Notes: generated from the sequence alone by a model not told the origin. A stretch of 64,000 nt of DNA from an uncultured Pseudomonadales bacterium (GCA_947487765.1 CANKXO010000003.1:558001-622000), one strand, 5' to 3'. Positions 19,661 to 29,271 are shown, numbered from the stretch's first letter. Translations and numbers: made by a program.

Positions 19661-19676
19661 TGTGACGCAATTTACA
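19661..19676 (-). promoter_or_regulatory. Candidate CRP box in the cyaA leader
   Basis: TGTGACGCAATTTACA matches TGTGA-N6-TCACA at 9 of 10 positions and lies 31-46 nt before the cyaA start codon. In E. coli CRP represses cyaA through a comparable site, so autoregulation is plausible. Confidence 0.5.
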
Positions 19677-19850
19677 TTTTATACAAGAACAATATCACAG
19701 GACTGTCGCTATTTTTATAATATGCTCTTCTAAACGCTCATTTTAAAACCAAAAAGAGTGTTTTTTGATCGTCGCCAGATAAAGTACAAAACTGTCTATG
19801 AGTGGGCATTAACTGCACCCACCCAATAAAAGAAAAAGGGAACAATAACG

Positions 19851-20603
19851 TTAGAATTTTAGCCCGACAGAAAAGTAGGCTCCATCGATATCCAAATCAC
19901 CTTCAGCGTCGTCAATATCATCAACTTCAAGAGAAAACGAGCGATAACCTAATTCTGCAAATAGGTCGACACCCAAACCATCCGTAGTATACCCAATAGC
20001 CGCAGTTAAATCAGTCAGGCTATTATCATCATAGCTAATAGCATTCACGGTCGCATCCGCATACAAACCCGTCAATGGCAACTCAAAACGTACGCCAGCA
20101 TATAGCATAGGTATCCATTCATCCAATGTGGCGTCTTCTGATGCCAAGCTACTAGTGACTTCAACTTCACCATCAAAACGACGACCAGTAAGACCCAGAT
20201 CAAGCTTAACCCAGTTGTTTAGTGGCGAATAAAATAGCGTGACATCGGTATGGGATAAATCTAAATCGGTATTCACATCATCACTGGCACTAAATGTCAC
20301 ACCGTCAATGACCAAGTCACGCACTAGAGTACCATTCGCGTCTGTCGATAAATCAGTATCTTGAATACGCACATTAGGAAGACCTGGAATTGGGTGCTTG
20401 AAGATCAAGGTCACAATATTATGATCATCATCATCAAAACCTAATTCATCTAGAGTAGCTGTATCTAAATCAGTACCAATCTCACCAGAATAGTCTGGCT
20501 GCCATTGGCTGACAGAAACACTGAAGTCTACCAGTGGAGCACTGTAAGCAGGTGCACTCACAAATAGTAAGATACTGATAGCCGAAGAGAAGGTCTTTTT
20601 CAT
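19851..20603 (-). CDS. TIGR04219 family outer-membrane beta-barrel protein
   Basis: A 250-aa exported protein: signal peptide about 1-21 (cleavage near AYSA), then VDFSVSVSQWQPDYSGEIG and VTLIFKHPIPGLPNVRI, which I recognise from the TIGR04219 family. Alternating beta-strands, Asp-rich turns and a terminal phenylalanine (GAYFSVGLKF) are those of an outer-membrane barrel inserted by BAM. Function is unknown. It is a single gene with no clear operon partner; the 262-bp upstream gap is shared with the divergent TauE-like gene. Confidence 0.75.
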   Translation of the reverse strand: MKKTFSSAISILLFVSAPAYSAPLVDFSVSVSQWQPDYSGEIGTDLDTATLDELGFDDDDHNIVTLIFKHPIPGLPNVRIQDTDLSTDANGTLVRDLVIDGVTFSASDDVNTDLDLSHTDVTLFYSPLNNWVKLDLGLTGRRFDGEVEVTSSLASEDATLDEWIPMLYAGVRFELPLTGLYADATVNAISYDDNSLTDLTAAIGYTTDGLGVDLFAELGYRSFSLEVDDIDDAEGDLDIDGAYFSVGLKF

Positions 20604-20865
20604 AGTTGCCTCATATAGAGTAATTATTGATCGAATTAAAAGGGTAAAACAAAAGGTGCTTATCTTACTTCGCTTATAGTATGGTAGACAGTTGTATGGT
20701 TCGCAAAAACTAACATCATGTTTTATACATTGGGTTTAATAGTATTAAGCGAAAATAATGCCTCTCAAGCTCTTATTAACTTTTTGTTTGTGATTTAACC
20801 ATCCATTCAATCAATGTTTTTGGACTTAATTAGCTTTTGTTTATAGAACGACCAACAGGATAACT

Positions 20866-21621
20866 ATGCCATTTTCTTGGGATCTAATTACGAACACTCC
20901 TTGGGAAACGGTAATACTGATGATCTGCGTATTTTTCGCTGGCATTGTCCGTGGCTGTATTGGTTTTGGCTTTTCTGCTCTATTAGTTGCAAGCACTTCA
21001 CTATTCATCAACCCCTTGTTAGTGGTCCCTCTGTTAGTGCTTCTGGAAATTGTTGCCAGTATTCATATGCTTTTCAGCATTTGGAAAGATACCTTATGGC
21101 ACACCCTACTCTATATGACCGTTGGGGCAATGATAGGTATGCCCATTGGCGTTTATATTTTGTCCGTTGCGCCACAAGATATTCTGAAACTACTCGTTTC
21201 TTTAATTGTGTTAGTCATGACATTGCTATTGATCAGCGGGGTCACTTATAAAGGAAACCTCAACCGTTACGTGTTAACCGGCACTGGTAGTGTATCGGGA
21301 TTATTCGGCGGTATAGCTGCTGCAGGTGGACTTGTCGTTGCAACGTTTTTAGCATCAGCAGAATTTCCTGTTCGAAAGATACGTGCAACAATGGTTGTAT
21401 TTATTTTTATAATGGAAATAATATTCTTGTTCAGTTCGCTAATAGCGGATGTTTACAATCCACGCATTTTTCAGACGTTTATCGTAGCGTGTATTCCCAT
21501 GTTTTTGGGAATCATTCTTGGAGTGAAATTATTTTATCGGCTGGATGAAAAAAAGTTACGGAAATTAATTTTAGTACTTTTATCGGTGTTATCGATCATT
21601 GGGCTTCTTAGAGCTTTATAA
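20866..21621 (+). CDS. TauE/SafE family sulfite or organic-anion exporter
   Basis: A 251-aa inner-membrane protein with about seven to eight hydrophobic segments. The repeat signature GIVRGCIGFGFSALL in the first half and GSVSGLFGGIAAAGGLVVA in the second is typical of the TauE/SafE family, which exports sulfite, sulfoacetate or similar small anions. The substrate here is unknown. It starts ATG at 20866 after AGGATAACT. No sulfur-metabolism gene is adjacent. The gap after it (21622-21739) has no clear terminator. Confidence 0.85.
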   Translation: MPFSWDLITNTPWETVILMICVFFAGIVRGCIGFGFSALLVASTSLFINPLLVVPLLVLLEIVASIHMLFSIWKDTLWHTLLYMTVGAMIGMPIGVYILSVAPQDILKLLVSLIVLVMTLLLISGVTYKGNLNRYVLTGTGSVSGLFGGIAAAGGLVVATFLASAEFPVRKIRATMVVFIFIMEIIFLFSSLIADVYNPRIFQTFIVACIPMFLGIILGVKLFYRLDEKKLRKLILVLLSVLSIIGLLRAL

Positions 21622-21739
21622 AGAGCATCAACAGAGATAGCTGGAAAAATAACCCATAGACAAACGCCTATAGCTCATTTCGACTTCGTTCATTTTGCGC
21701 ATCATAAAATACTCAAACTTATAAATAATATAGTAGATT

Positions 21740-21919
21740 TTAACCGGCAATACCAACAAAGCTATAATCTGACTGTTTTGACTCTGCTTTAGATACTTTC
21801 TCACTAGCCTTTACTGTTTTTGACTTTACGCTTTCGCATTTAACAGATGAGACAACAGGCTTATGGTGTATTGGCTGATAAGCAGCTTTTGCATGAGAGT
21901 GTGAAGTTGCAGCGTTCAT
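21740..21919 (-). CDS. Hidden 59-aa small protein of unknown function
   Basis: This short ORF lies in an otherwise empty 795-bp gap. An excellent ribosome site (AGAGGAAATATA before ATG at 21919) drives a 59-codon frame that begins MNAATSHSHAKAAYQPIHHK and ends SDYSFVGIAG. It is basic and rich in Ser, Lys, Val and Ala, with four His in the first 20 residues and one Cys (residue 28). No signal peptide, membrane segment or known motif is present, and it looks largely disordered. A TATACT -10 candidate (22003-22008) and an 11-bp direct repeat (22030-22071) lie upstream. I do not recognise a family. It could still be non-coding. Confidence 0.5.
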   Translation of the reverse strand: MNAATSHSHAKAAYQPIHHKPVVSSVKCESVKSKTVKASEKVSKAESKQSDYSFVGIAG

Positions 21920-22002
21920 TATATTTCCTCTTTACGTATTCATTAAAAGTATCCGTTAGAATTGATACCCTTTGCTCTAGCAATATCGCTAAAGTTGAAA
22001 AA

Positions 22003-22008
22003 AGTATA
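22003..22008 (-). promoter_or_regulatory. Candidate -10 element for the 59-aa ORF
   Basis: TATACT on the minus strand, about 85 nt before the start codon. The -35 window at 17 bp reads CTATCA, a poor match, and abuts the proximal direct repeat, which would fit an activator-dependent promoter. Confidence 0.3.
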
Positions 22009-22029
22009 ACAATTAAATTTTTAACTGAT

Positions 22030-22071
22030 AGGAACATAAGTTCATATTCTTATGCCTAAAAGGAACATAAG
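22030..22071. repeat. 11-bp direct repeat (AGGAACATAAG), period 31 bp
   Basis: AGGAACATAAG occurs at 22030-22040 and again at 22061-22071, exactly 31 bp apart (about three helical turns), with an inverted partial copy CTTATG at 22049-22054 between them. Read on the minus strand the repeats sit just upstream of the presumed promoter of the 59-aa ORF. The arrangement looks like paired operator half-sites; the regulator is unknown. Confidence 0.55.
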
Positions 22072-22321
22072 ACAAGGAAAGAAAAGAGTACTTTCGATAC
22101 ATACAGAAATGAGACTCGGCACCTCAGATTACAATATTGTGCCCATAAATAAAAATTGAGAATCAAGCGTTATAAGTGATTGCTATTAAGTTATTATAAA
22201 AACATCTAATGCTTTCTTTTATGTTGCTTAAGGTAAATCGTAAATTCCCATAGAAAAGTGAGCGCCGGGAGGTTAAATGCTAACTAGAGTAGTAAAACAG
22301 GAGGGGGGAGATAATTAATAA

Positions 22322-22350
22322 GGCGATACTTATTAGAATCAAGTATCGCC
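22322..22350. terminator. 10-bp perfect hairpin between the 59-aa ORF and the YHS gene
   Basis: GGCGATACTT (22322-22331) pairs perfectly with AAGTATCGCC (22341-22350) around a 9-nt loop. On the minus strand it is followed by TTATTAATTA, so it could terminate the YHS-domain gene, whose stop is 67 nt upstream. The rest of 22072-22416 holds nothing I can support beyond a weak 8-bp hairpin over the YHS stop. Confidence 0.5.
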
Positions 22351-22416
22351 GTTGTTGTGATAGCTGTGTAATAAATACTGTAGCCGAAAATGTCAATAAC
22401 CTTTTACTATTTTCGG

Positions 22417-22902
22417 TTACTTATTGAGAATATCAGGCCAGTATTTATCTGCATCAACAATATAGTTCTCTTTGTTGCCCAGCCATTTATCATTGATTTT
22501 TTTGTTGTAGTTCAAGTACAGCTTACCTTCTACAATAGTAAATAAGTCTGGCTCAATACTGGCAGTTGTATTCTGGGAAACAGCATACGCACAGTAACCA
22601 CCGTATTGAGGTGCATACTTCTCTGGATCAGATTTAAATAAGGCAAGATTTTCTTGGCTGCTAAAACGCCACTCAGTATCTTTCCATCGATAGGTATGCT
22701 TTTTACTGCCTTTGACAGCCTTATTTTCCGTAAAATAAGCAACTGTGTCATAGCCTTTTATAGCCGCACTACTGAAAATACCCGTATATATTTCATCAAT
22801 AGCAAAAGTATGGCTACTGAATAATAAGAATAATGTCAGCACTAAGCTATTGATACTATAGCGCCGTAGACCTTGATACTTCTCAACAATAACAGACTGC
22901 AT
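22417..22902 (-). CDS. Exported YHS domain-containing protein
   Basis: A 161-aa protein. The start at 22902 is set by a near-perfect ribosome site (GGAGGT, 7 nt upstream); an in-frame start at 22977 would add 25 unlikely residues. Hydrophobic residues about 18-32 form a signal peptide ending HTFA. The mature part is the YHS family: IKGYDTVAYFTENKAVKG, then a YRWKDTEWRFSSQENLALFK segment, KYAPQYGGYCAYAVS, and a C-terminal LNYNKKINDKWLGNK. YHS domains are found with metal transport and redox proteins, but no function is established for this stand-alone form. Confidence 0.85.
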   Translation of the reverse strand: MQSVIVEKYQGLRRYSINSLVLTLFLLFSSHTFAIDEIYTGIFSSAAIKGYDTVAYFTENKAVKGSKKHTYRWKDTEWRFSSQENLALFKSDPEKYAPQYGGYCAYAVSQNTTASIEPDLFTIVEGKLYLNYNKKINDKWLGNKENYIVDADKYWPDILNK

Positions 22903-23074
22903 GATCTTTACCTCCAACCTTTTTACAGGTCTGTGATAGGTTCGTGTATATGTTATCTCAATATCGACTCTAACCAATATTCAATAATCGTTTTCATCCG
23001 GCTGATATGAATATAGATACAGCGGCAAAAATTAAGTTCCACCGAATCAGGCTCATTTCAATATAGGTCTACGC

Positions 23075-24178
23075 CTATCCGATTAAATCGTATTTCTCTC
23101 GGAGTATCTCAACAATCTCTGCTTTAGGGTTATCGGGGAGAGTAATGCTGGCTCCTGTAATTTTTTCGGCAATATTGCGATAGGTATCAGATATTTGCAT
23201 TAACATCTCTTCGGGTAGTGCATTATTCTCTGCCAACGCTTGACGCTCATCCATCCGGTCTTTATTCAATAAAACATCAGAATCAGGAAAATAACTAAGC
23301 AGTTGCTGGCGAAATGCCTCTTTAGACTTTTCTATGACTTCACCATTACGATAAGACGGGCCATCCCAAATACGTGAAGAATCTGGCGTACCCACTTCAT
23401 CCATATAAATTAGTTTTTCCTGGCCATTCTTATCCGTAACGTAGCCAAATTCAAATTTTGTATCGACAAACACCTGATCCAGCTTGGAAAGCTCATCACT
23501 GATAACAGCAAAACCTTCTTTTAATAGTGTTTCGTAACGCTCAATATCACCCGCGTTTTGAAAATTAAATGCCTTAAAATTAGCCTCAATATTGTGACGA
23601 GAGATATTCACATCATCAGCTTCTGGCACACCAGGGATATTTTTCAAAATGCCTTTGGTTGATGGCGTAATCAATAACTCTGGTAATTTTTGATCCTTTT
23701 GCAAGCCATCTATAATGATATTTCCACAAAATTCCCGCTCACCTTTACTATAAGAGCGCCACATCGACCCTGTTATATATTGCCGGCAGATAGCTTCGAT
23801 CATGACCGGCTTGGCTTTTTGTACAATCCAGACAAAGGGATGAGGGATATCCAAAATATGGCTATCGGCTAAGCCCTTTTCTCGAAAAAGGCTAAACCAG
23901 TGGTTTGATATAGCATTTAATGCCGCCCCCTTTCCTGGGACGCCCTTCATACCACCTTCGCCATGCCATATACAATCAAACGCGGAGATTCGATCGCTAA
24001 TGACCATTATCGCCAATGCGGAATCTGGTGCGACATCATAACCTTTCTCCTCGATTAACCGGCGGCTGTCATCAGCAGTTAACCAATAGACAGATCTAAC
24101 TTTACCGCTATGGATAGGGGCATGGGTACGGATTGGCAAATCATTATTTACTGCCAATACTTTATCAGCAAGACTCAT
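23075..24178 (-). CDS. purC: Phosphoribosylaminoimidazole-succinocarboxamide synthase, long form
   Basis: SAICAR synthase joins CAIR and aspartate in purine synthesis. At 367 aa it belongs to the long form (as in Vibrio), not the ~237-aa E. coli type. Motifs: [16 protein letters not shown] near the N-terminus, [20 protein letters not shown] (ATP-binding), [27 protein letters not shown], and [19 protein letters not shown] (the family's substrate-binding signature). ATG at 24178. It appears monocistronic; the 230-bp gap upstream of it toward the chemoreceptor shows no clear element. Confidence 0.93.
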   Translation of the reverse strand: MSLADKVLAVNNDLPIRTHAPIHSGKVRSVYWLTADDSRRLIEEKGYDVAPDSALAIMVISDRISAFDCIWHGEGGMKGVPGKGAALNAISNHWFSLFREKGLADSHILDIPHPFVWIVQKAKPVMIEAICRQYITGSMWRSYSKGEREFCGNIIIDGLQKDQKLPELLITPSTKGILKNIPGVPEADDVNISRHNIEANFKAFNFQNAGDIERYETLLKEGFAVISDELSKLDQVFVDTKFEFGYVTDKNGQEKLIYMDEVGTPDSSRIWDGPSYRNGEVIEKSKEAFRQQLLSYFPDSDVLLNKDRMDERQALAENNALPEEMLMQISDTYRNIAEKITGASITLPDNPKAEIVEILREKYDLIG

Positions 24179-24408
24179 TATTAAAGCTGTCCTGTATTTA
24201 TTAGGCGGGAGATTAATCAGGGTATCTAGAAAAGCCTTACTCTAACGCAGTTATACGAAGTAAACATAAGTATAGATATTTCTAGAAGGTAGATTCTAGC
24301 AAATCTGATCTAAACTAACACCTGCCCTAATTATTCAATTTATTATTTAGGTACAGCGTTATTCAAACACTTAAATCCATAGAAAGGTTTCCTATGACAT
24401 TAATATCA

Positions 24409-26397
24409 TTACTGCAATTTAAATTGCTCAACTAATTCCTGTTGATGCTCAGCCAACGTAACCATGCGTTCGCTTTCATTCACGATTTGGGTCGCGTCTT
24501 TTGAGCAGTCTTCGGACATTTCTGCAATGACTTGCATACTGCCTGAAATCTCGCCGCAGGTATTATTCTGAGCACTGGCCGCAACACCAATACGCTCACT
24601 CATTCCACGAATTTCAGATAACCTTTCAACCATATCGGTCAGTGCTTCACAGGACTTTTCAATCCCTACAACACTGTGCTGAACCTCTTTAGAACTATCA
24701 CCCATGATATCAACAGCTTCTGACGCACCCTGCTGAAGCTGCTCGATAATGACCTGAATTTCCTGGGTAGATTGTTGAGTTCGACTGGCTAGCGTCCGCA
24801 CTTCGTCGGCAACTACGGCAAAACCACGGCCCTGCTCACCGGCACGCGCAGCTTCAATAGCGGCATTCAACGCTAATAAATTGGTTTGTTCAGCAATTCC
24901 ACGAATGACATCCAAGATATGCCCGATAGAATCAGAACATTCATTTAATCGATTGATCACATCTGTCGCATTACCAATATTGGTGGCCAGCTCTTGAATC
25001 ATCCGAGTATTGTTATCCATCGTCGTACGATTATTATTTGCACTTTTATCGATTGCAGCAATCGCGTCCTGAGCCTGCTCAGTACTATCGACAACCTCTT
25101 TTACACAGCTAACCATGTCCGTCATCGAATTAACCACTATAGCCGTCTGCTCATTCTGCTGTGCCATATGGTTGCGAGTCTTCTCACTCAGCCTTGCAGT
25201 ATCACTGGTCGTCTGCGTTACTTGTCCACACCCATCATAGATTTCTCTGATCGTATTCGATAATTTCTCTGCGAGTTGATTAACCCACTTAGATAAATCA
25301 GCAAATTCGTCTCGACTGACAATTTTTAAGCGCTGGCTCATATCACCATCAGCCATAACCCTGAGCATTTCCATCATTTCTTTTAATGGACGACGAATAC
25401 TTCTACAAACAGAAACCGCAACGACTACAGCAATCAATACAGAAATAATACTTAAGCCAATATTGGTTTTCTGAGCATTATTGGCTGTCGCTTCAGCTTG
25501 AACCTGCGCATCTTTAGCTTTTGTCTCTACTGCGGTCATTAACTCATTAATTTTAATAGTCGCCGCATTGATTACGTTTGTTATACTCGTCAATGATGAT
25601 TGGATTTTTTCCGTACGCTCCAATTGCTGACTAGCAAGAATAAGTACACCTTTTTCGCCTTCCAATCCTTTTTGCACCTTAGCTAATTGCGCACTTAAAT
25701 CCGATGCAGTATCTGCATTAGTTGCCGCTAATTTTCCATTACGTTCTGACATAGCCCTCAGCAAAGTACGAATTTTCGAAACCGGCGCCTTCATTTTTTC
25801 AGAACTATCAATGTCTCGGAGCTTACTAAAGTTTTCATCAATAACGGCGAGCTGAGCCGCTAATGTGGTTGCTGCAGAAATTTCGTGATGCCCATCGCCG
25901 TAAGCGATAAGGTCCTCCAGTTCGGCTTTAAAAGAAGAGAATATTTTTTTAAGTAATTGGTTGCTGGTTTGGTATTGAGGCACCGCTTCCACAAAACCTC
26001 GGTGAACTGTCAGTACTTGTTTAGAGTCCTGCAAAAAAGTTCTGGCAAGCGTATCGGAATCTCTTAACATTGTTGATATATCTGCATAACCTACCGATAA
26101 AGCCTGCAAGTCTGTGTGGCTTTTTTCGTAACCCGCTTGCTGCTCTTTAAATGAGTTCTCATACTCATCCATTAAAGCCGTGTCATTAGTCGCCAAGAAT
26201 TGCATTAAGGTTTTATTAACTGACAATAAAGACACACCCATCGTACCGCTGGTTACTAACATTGGAGCTGTTTGTTCCCCGGCTAAGACCATTTGATCAT
26301 TCAGCTTATTTAAACCTTGATATGAAAAGAAACTCATCATTAACAACAAAATAGCCAGTAAACTAAACCCAGCGCCAATACGCTGTGTAATTGTCAT
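24409..26397 (-). CDS. Methyl-accepting chemotaxis protein (orphan receptor)
   Basis: A membrane chemoreceptor. I chose ATG 26397 (AAAGG upstream, then [19 protein letters not shown]); earlier in-frame starts at 26439-26427 or 26478 are possible, giving up to 689 aa. TM1 is at about 7-26, followed by a helical periplasmic sensor of about 280 residues, TM2 at about 309-330, HAMP to about 382, then a long coiled-coil signalling domain whose tip reads [20 protein letters not shown] near residue 510. There is no C-terminal CheR-tethering pentapeptide (ends LVEQFKLQ). It is not next to any other chemotaxis gene; its ligand is unknown. Confidence 0.9.
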   Translation of the reverse strand: MTITQRIGAGFSLLAILLLMMSFFSYQGLNKLNDQMVLAGEQTAPMLVTSGTMGVSLLSVNKTLMQFLATNDTALMDEYENSFKEQQAGYEKSHTDLQALSVGYADISTMLRDSDTLARTFLQDSKQVLTVHRGFVEAVPQYQTSNQLLKKIFSSFKAELEDLIAYGDGHHEISAATTLAAQLAVIDENFSKLRDIDSSEKMKAPVSKIRTLLRAMSERNGKLAATNADTASDLSAQLAKVQKGLEGEKGVLILASQQLERTEKIQSSLTSITNVINAATIKINELMTAVETKAKDAQVQAEATANNAQKTNIGLSIISVLIAVVVAVSVCRSIRRPLKEMMEMLRVMADGDMSQRLKIVSRDEFADLSKWVNQLAEKLSNTIREIYDGCGQVTQTTSDTARLSEKTRNHMAQQNEQTAIVVNSMTDMVSCVKEVVDSTEQAQDAIAAIDKSANNNRTTMDNNTRMIQELATNIGNATDVINRLNECSDSIGHILDVIRGIAEQTNLLALNAAIEAARAGEQGRGFAVVADEVRTLASRTQQSTQEIQVIIEQLQQGASEAVDIMGDSSKEVQHSVVGIEKSCEALTDMVERLSEIRGMSERIGVAASAQNNTCGEISGSMQVIAEMSEDCSKDATQIVNESERMVTLAEHQQELVEQFKLQ

Positions 26398-26900
26398 CTT
26401 AATGCCTTTATTTAATTTAAAATTCATCTTCATCTTCATTTCAGTCACCATAGACGTTAAGTCCGGGCTCTCTCTCACATCAATTTTTAGATCATTTGTC
26501 TATCATAAATACCTTTTTGTAGCGCTAAATACTGCACATTTTTTAACACTTATTATCGAGCATAGCATAGGATTCTAGAGTGCGCGAAAATCCACAAAAA
26601 ACAATTATTTTCTTTTAAAACAATACTTCGAGAACCAAAAATATAGAAATAGTGTTATTTTTTAGGCCTGACAGGCATTTTAAGGCGAGGGGGAAATTAA
26701 ATTTACCCTATTATTAATAGGGTTTTTCTACACTGTATACAAAAAATGATAATGCTAATAAGAAACTGCTCTATCAGGCAGCAATATGCACACAATTTAT
26801 AATAAGAAGAAAAGAAATAAGAAATGCTTGCTTATACGCTTCAAGCTTTTCTATCACAGGTTCACTGAGCGTTTAAAATCCAGAAAACAGAAAAAGTGGT
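26398..26900. other. Intergenic gap between chemoreceptor and mutM
   Basis: This 503-bp AT-rich stretch has one terminator-like hairpin (26705-26727) and upstream sequence of the chemoreceptor gene. I see no ORF with a ribosome site, no tRNA and no repeat. Confidence 0.6.
26705..26727. terminator. Bidirectional terminator-like hairpin between mutM and the chemoreceptor
   Basis: ACCCTATT pairs perfectly with AATAGGGT around ATT, followed on the plus strand by TTTTT and on the minus strand by AAATTTAATTT. It most likely ends mutM transcription. Nothing else is evident in the 503-bp gap 26398-26900. Confidence 0.5.
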
Positions 26901-27716
26901 TTAAGATTGGCATTGATTACAATAAACACTAATACGTTGAGCTTGGCGAATAGCCTTCAGTGGTTTGGCACAGACCTTACAAGGTAAGCCCTCTCGTCCG
27001 TAGACATTTAGTTGTTGTACAAAGTAACCTGGTTTTCCATCACCCCCAACAAAATCTCGTAACGTTGTACCTCCTTGAACAATGGAACGCTTGAGCACGC
27101 GCTTTATTTCTTCAACTAACATGCCATATTGGTTTCGAGTGACTTTGCCTGCCGCTTTAATCGGGCGAATACCCGCTGCAAATAATGCCTCATTGGCATA
27201 AATATTACCGACCCCCACAACAATATGGCTATCCATAATAAAGGTCTTAATATCTTTCGTGCGTTTGCGACTGCGTTTAAAAAGATATTCTGAATGAAAG
27301 TCATCAGACAAGGGTTCTGGCCCAAGGTTGACCAGCAATTTATGGGTGTCTACTTCTGCTGAAGTCCATAGTATTGCACCGAAACGGCGTGGGTCATGAT
27401 ATCGCAGACATCGATTCCCTGAAAAAATAATATCCACATGATCATGCTTTTTCGGTACATCATCGGCATCGACAATACGGAGGCTTCCTGACATTCCCAG
27501 ATGAATCAACATATGCCCATGGGTAAAGCGAAAAATTAAATATTTACCACGACGAGAAATTCCCAATAATTGCCGACGTGCCAATTGTTCGGGCAAGTCA
27601 TTTGGAATCGGCCAGCGCAGAGAAGCTTGCCTTATCAGTGTTTTAGCCACTCTTCGGCCCTCTACATGAGGCGTAATACCAAGACGTGTTGTTTCAACTT
27701 CGGGCAATTCAGGCAT
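26901..27716 (-). CDS. mutM: Formamidopyrimidine-DNA glycosylase
   Basis: Base-excision enzyme that removes 8-oxoguanine and nicks the strand. The start at 27716 gives MPELPEVETTRLGI, whose Pro after the initiator Met is the catalytic nucleophile, so the upstream extension to 27788 must be wrong. E3 (PE), the RRGKYLIF lysine, and the C-terminal zinc finger (CKVC...CNQC) are present. At 271 aa it has the normal length. It lies downstream of rpmB-rpmG, separated by their terminator. Confidence 0.96.
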   Translation of the reverse strand: MPELPEVETTRLGITPHVEGRRVAKTLIRQASLRWPIPNDLPEQLARRQLLGISRRGKYLIFRFTHGHMLIHLGMSGSLRIVDADDVPKKHDHVDIIFSGNRCLRYHDPRRFGAILWTSAEVDTHKLLVNLGPEPLSDDFHSEYLFKRSRKRTKDIKTFIMDSHIVVGVGNIYANEALFAAGIRPIKAAGKVTRNQYGMLVEEIKRVLKRSIVQGGTTLRDFVGGDGKPGYFVQQLNVYGREGLPCKVCAKPLKAIRQAQRISVYCNQCQS

Positions 27717-27873
27717 ACGACCACCAAGGACGGTGAAGGGACAGAAAAAATGTAGGAAACATTTTCTGCAAACTGTAAAACTCAGCAAAAACTCTAAAAA
27801 AAGACTGAGAACTTTTCTTTGTAATCATATACATAATAAAAAAGAAAAAGCCTCTGTAATATTTTGGATACCC

Positions 27874-27900
27874 ATAAAAAACCCGACTTACGTCGGGCTC
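27874..27900 (-). terminator. Terminator after rpmB-rpmG
   Basis: On the minus strand CCCGAC-GTAA-GTCGGG is followed by TTTTTT. It lies 24 nt past the rpmG stop and is a textbook intrinsic terminator. Confidence 0.92.
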
Positions 27901-27923
27901 AAAAAACACAGTTGGGGGACTGC

Positions 27924-28079
27924 TTATTTGATCTTACCTTCTTTGTAGATCACGTGTTTACGAACAACGGGATCATACTTTTTAATTTCCATCTTTTCAG
28001 GCATGGTACGCTTGTTTTTGTCAGTTGTGTAAAAGTGACCTGTACCTGCAGATGAATTCAAACGAATCTTGTCACGCAT
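27924..28079 (-). CDS. rpmG: 50S ribosomal protein L33
   Basis: A 51-aa ribosomal protein. It begins [20 protein letters not shown] and ends [14 protein letters not shown], matching bacterial L33. It has no cysteine pairs, so it is the zinc-independent form. It is slightly shorter at the N-terminus than E. coli L33 (55 aa). It is the second gene of rpmB-rpmG. Confidence 0.97.
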   Translation of the reverse strand: MRDKIRLNSSAGTGHFYTTDKNKRTMPEKMEIKKYDPVVRKHVIYKEGKIK

Positions 28080-28149
28080 TAGACTATCCTCAAATATTTA
28101 TGCTATTCCGCTGCTGCTACCAAGAACAACAGCGTACGTAGAACGACGA

Positions 28150-28386
28150 TTAAACTTTATCACCACGAGAGCGGATATCGGCTAGTACCTTATCGATACC
28201 AACTTTATCAATAATACGCATACCTTTAGTCGATACGCGTAGCTTTACAAAACGCTTCTCTGACTCAACCCAAAAACGGTGACTGTGTAAATTTGGCAAA
28301 AAACGACGCTTAGTGTGGTTTTTTGCATGAGATACATTGTTTCCAGTTACAGGGCGCTTACCGGTAACCTGACAGACTTTAGACAT
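28150..28386 (-). CDS. rpmB: 50S ribosomal protein L28
   Basis: A 78-aa ribosomal protein beginning [20 protein letters not shown], with [18 protein letters not shown] in the middle, as in all gammaproteobacterial L28. It contains a single Cys (C5), so it is zinc-independent like its partner L33. A good sigma-70 promoter (28471-28499) lies upstream. Confidence 0.97.
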   Translation of the reverse strand: MSKVCQVTGKRPVTGNNVSHAKNHTKRRFLPNLHSHRFWVESEKRFVKLRVSTKGMRIIDKVGIDKVLADIRSRGDKV

Positions 28387-28470
28387 GATTTGCCTCTATA
28401 TACATTACATTGTGGCACCGTCTAGTAGAGACAGCACCTTGAAAACTTGAACCCGAAAAAAGAGCCGCGT

Positions 28471-28499
28471 TTTATACCAGAACAGCTGGAAAATGGCAA
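28471..28499 (-). promoter_or_regulatory. Sigma-70 promoter of rpmB-rpmG
   Basis: On the minus strand TTGCCA, exactly 17 bp, then TATAAA, followed by GC-rich ACGCGGC near the expected start. The spacing and hexamers are near consensus, as expected for a ribosomal protein operon. The leader is about 80 nt. Confidence 0.75.
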
Positions 28500-28554
28500 T
28501 CAATAAGTGATATTTCACCCAATTTACTTGGAAAATAGCCAGAAAAGGGCAAGA

Positions 28555-29232
28555 TCACGACATCCACCCCATTTCAGCAAGAGAACTCACCCTTCCATCC
28601 CCCACAATCATATGATCTAACACTCGAATATCCAGAGTCTTTAGTGCTTGGCAAATATCGATAGTGACTAGCCTGTCAGCCTCGCTGGGTTCAGCAATAC
28701 CCGATGGGTGATTATGGGCCAAAATAACAGCAGCAGCATTATTCTGAAGCGCACATTTTGCAATTTCACGTGGATGTACATGAGCACAGTTGATACTTCC
28801 TTTAAATAACTCTTCATAACTGATTAAGCGGTGCTGATTATCCAAAAATAACACTGCAAAAACTTCCCTTTGGTGATGGCGTAACCGCGAAGTGACAAAG
28901 CACTTTACATCCTTTGCATTAGTAAACGCTTCACCTTGCTTCAAGGTTTCACCGAGGTGACGTCGTGCTATCTCTAATACTGCCTGTAACTGAGTATATT
29001 TTGCATCGCCCAAGCCACGAGCCTGGCAAAAAGCCTGCTTATCCGCCTCCAAAAGTGGGCGTAACCCTCTAAATTCATTCAAGAGATCTCTGGCAAGGTC
29101 TACTGCAGATTTACCGACACAACCTGTTCTGAGAAAAATAGCTAATAGCTCTGCATCTGATAATGCACTCGGTCCATGCATGATTAGTTTTTCACGGGGG
29201 CGTTCAGTGGTGGGCCAATGGGTAATTGCCAT
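28555..29232 (-). CDS. radC: RadC family JAB/MPN-domain protein
   Basis: A 225-aa protein with an N-terminal helix-hairpin-helix-like part ([20 protein letters not shown]) and a C-terminal MPN domain with an intact JAMM metal motif: LAHNHPSG, then S and D in EPSEAD, which fit HxH-x7-S-x2-D. Despite the name, RadC has no proven DNA-repair role. It is divergent from coaBC, the usual neighbourhood (rpmB-radC-coaBC). Confidence 0.93.
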   Translation of the reverse strand: MAITHWPTTERPREKLIMHGPSALSDAELLAIFLRTGCVGKSAVDLARDLLNEFRGLRPLLEADKQAFCQARGLGDAKYTQLQAVLEIARRHLGETLKQGEAFTNAKDVKCFVTSRLRHHQREVFAVLFLDNQHRLISYEELFKGSINCAHVHPREIAKCALQNNAAAVILAHNHPSGIAEPSEADRLVTIDICQALKTLDIRVLDHMIVGDGRVSSLAEMGWMS

Positions 29233-29271
29233 GGTAATACACTCCTTGTATATCGTTCCTTAATTTTAAGA

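Noticed and set aside
19735-19768. Plus-strand hairpin with T-run between cyaA and the outer-membrane gene
   Set aside because: The stem is only six pairs with a G-U and a 16-nt loop, and no plus-strand gene precedes it.
20877-21251. 124-codon ORF inside the TauE/SafE gene
   Set aside because: Overlaps a well-supported membrane protein in another frame; its translation is rich in His/Trp/Tyr/Cys without any motif.
21847-22059. 70-codon plus-strand ORF antisense to the 59-aa ORF
   Set aside because: No ribosome site before its start, odd composition, and the opposite strand has a much better start signal and a plausible product.
22276-22350. Possible leader peptide (13 codons after GGGAGG) followed by a hairpin, like an attenuator
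   Set aside because: No plus-strand gene follows for the hairpin to control; the downstream gene is on the other strand. Probably chance.
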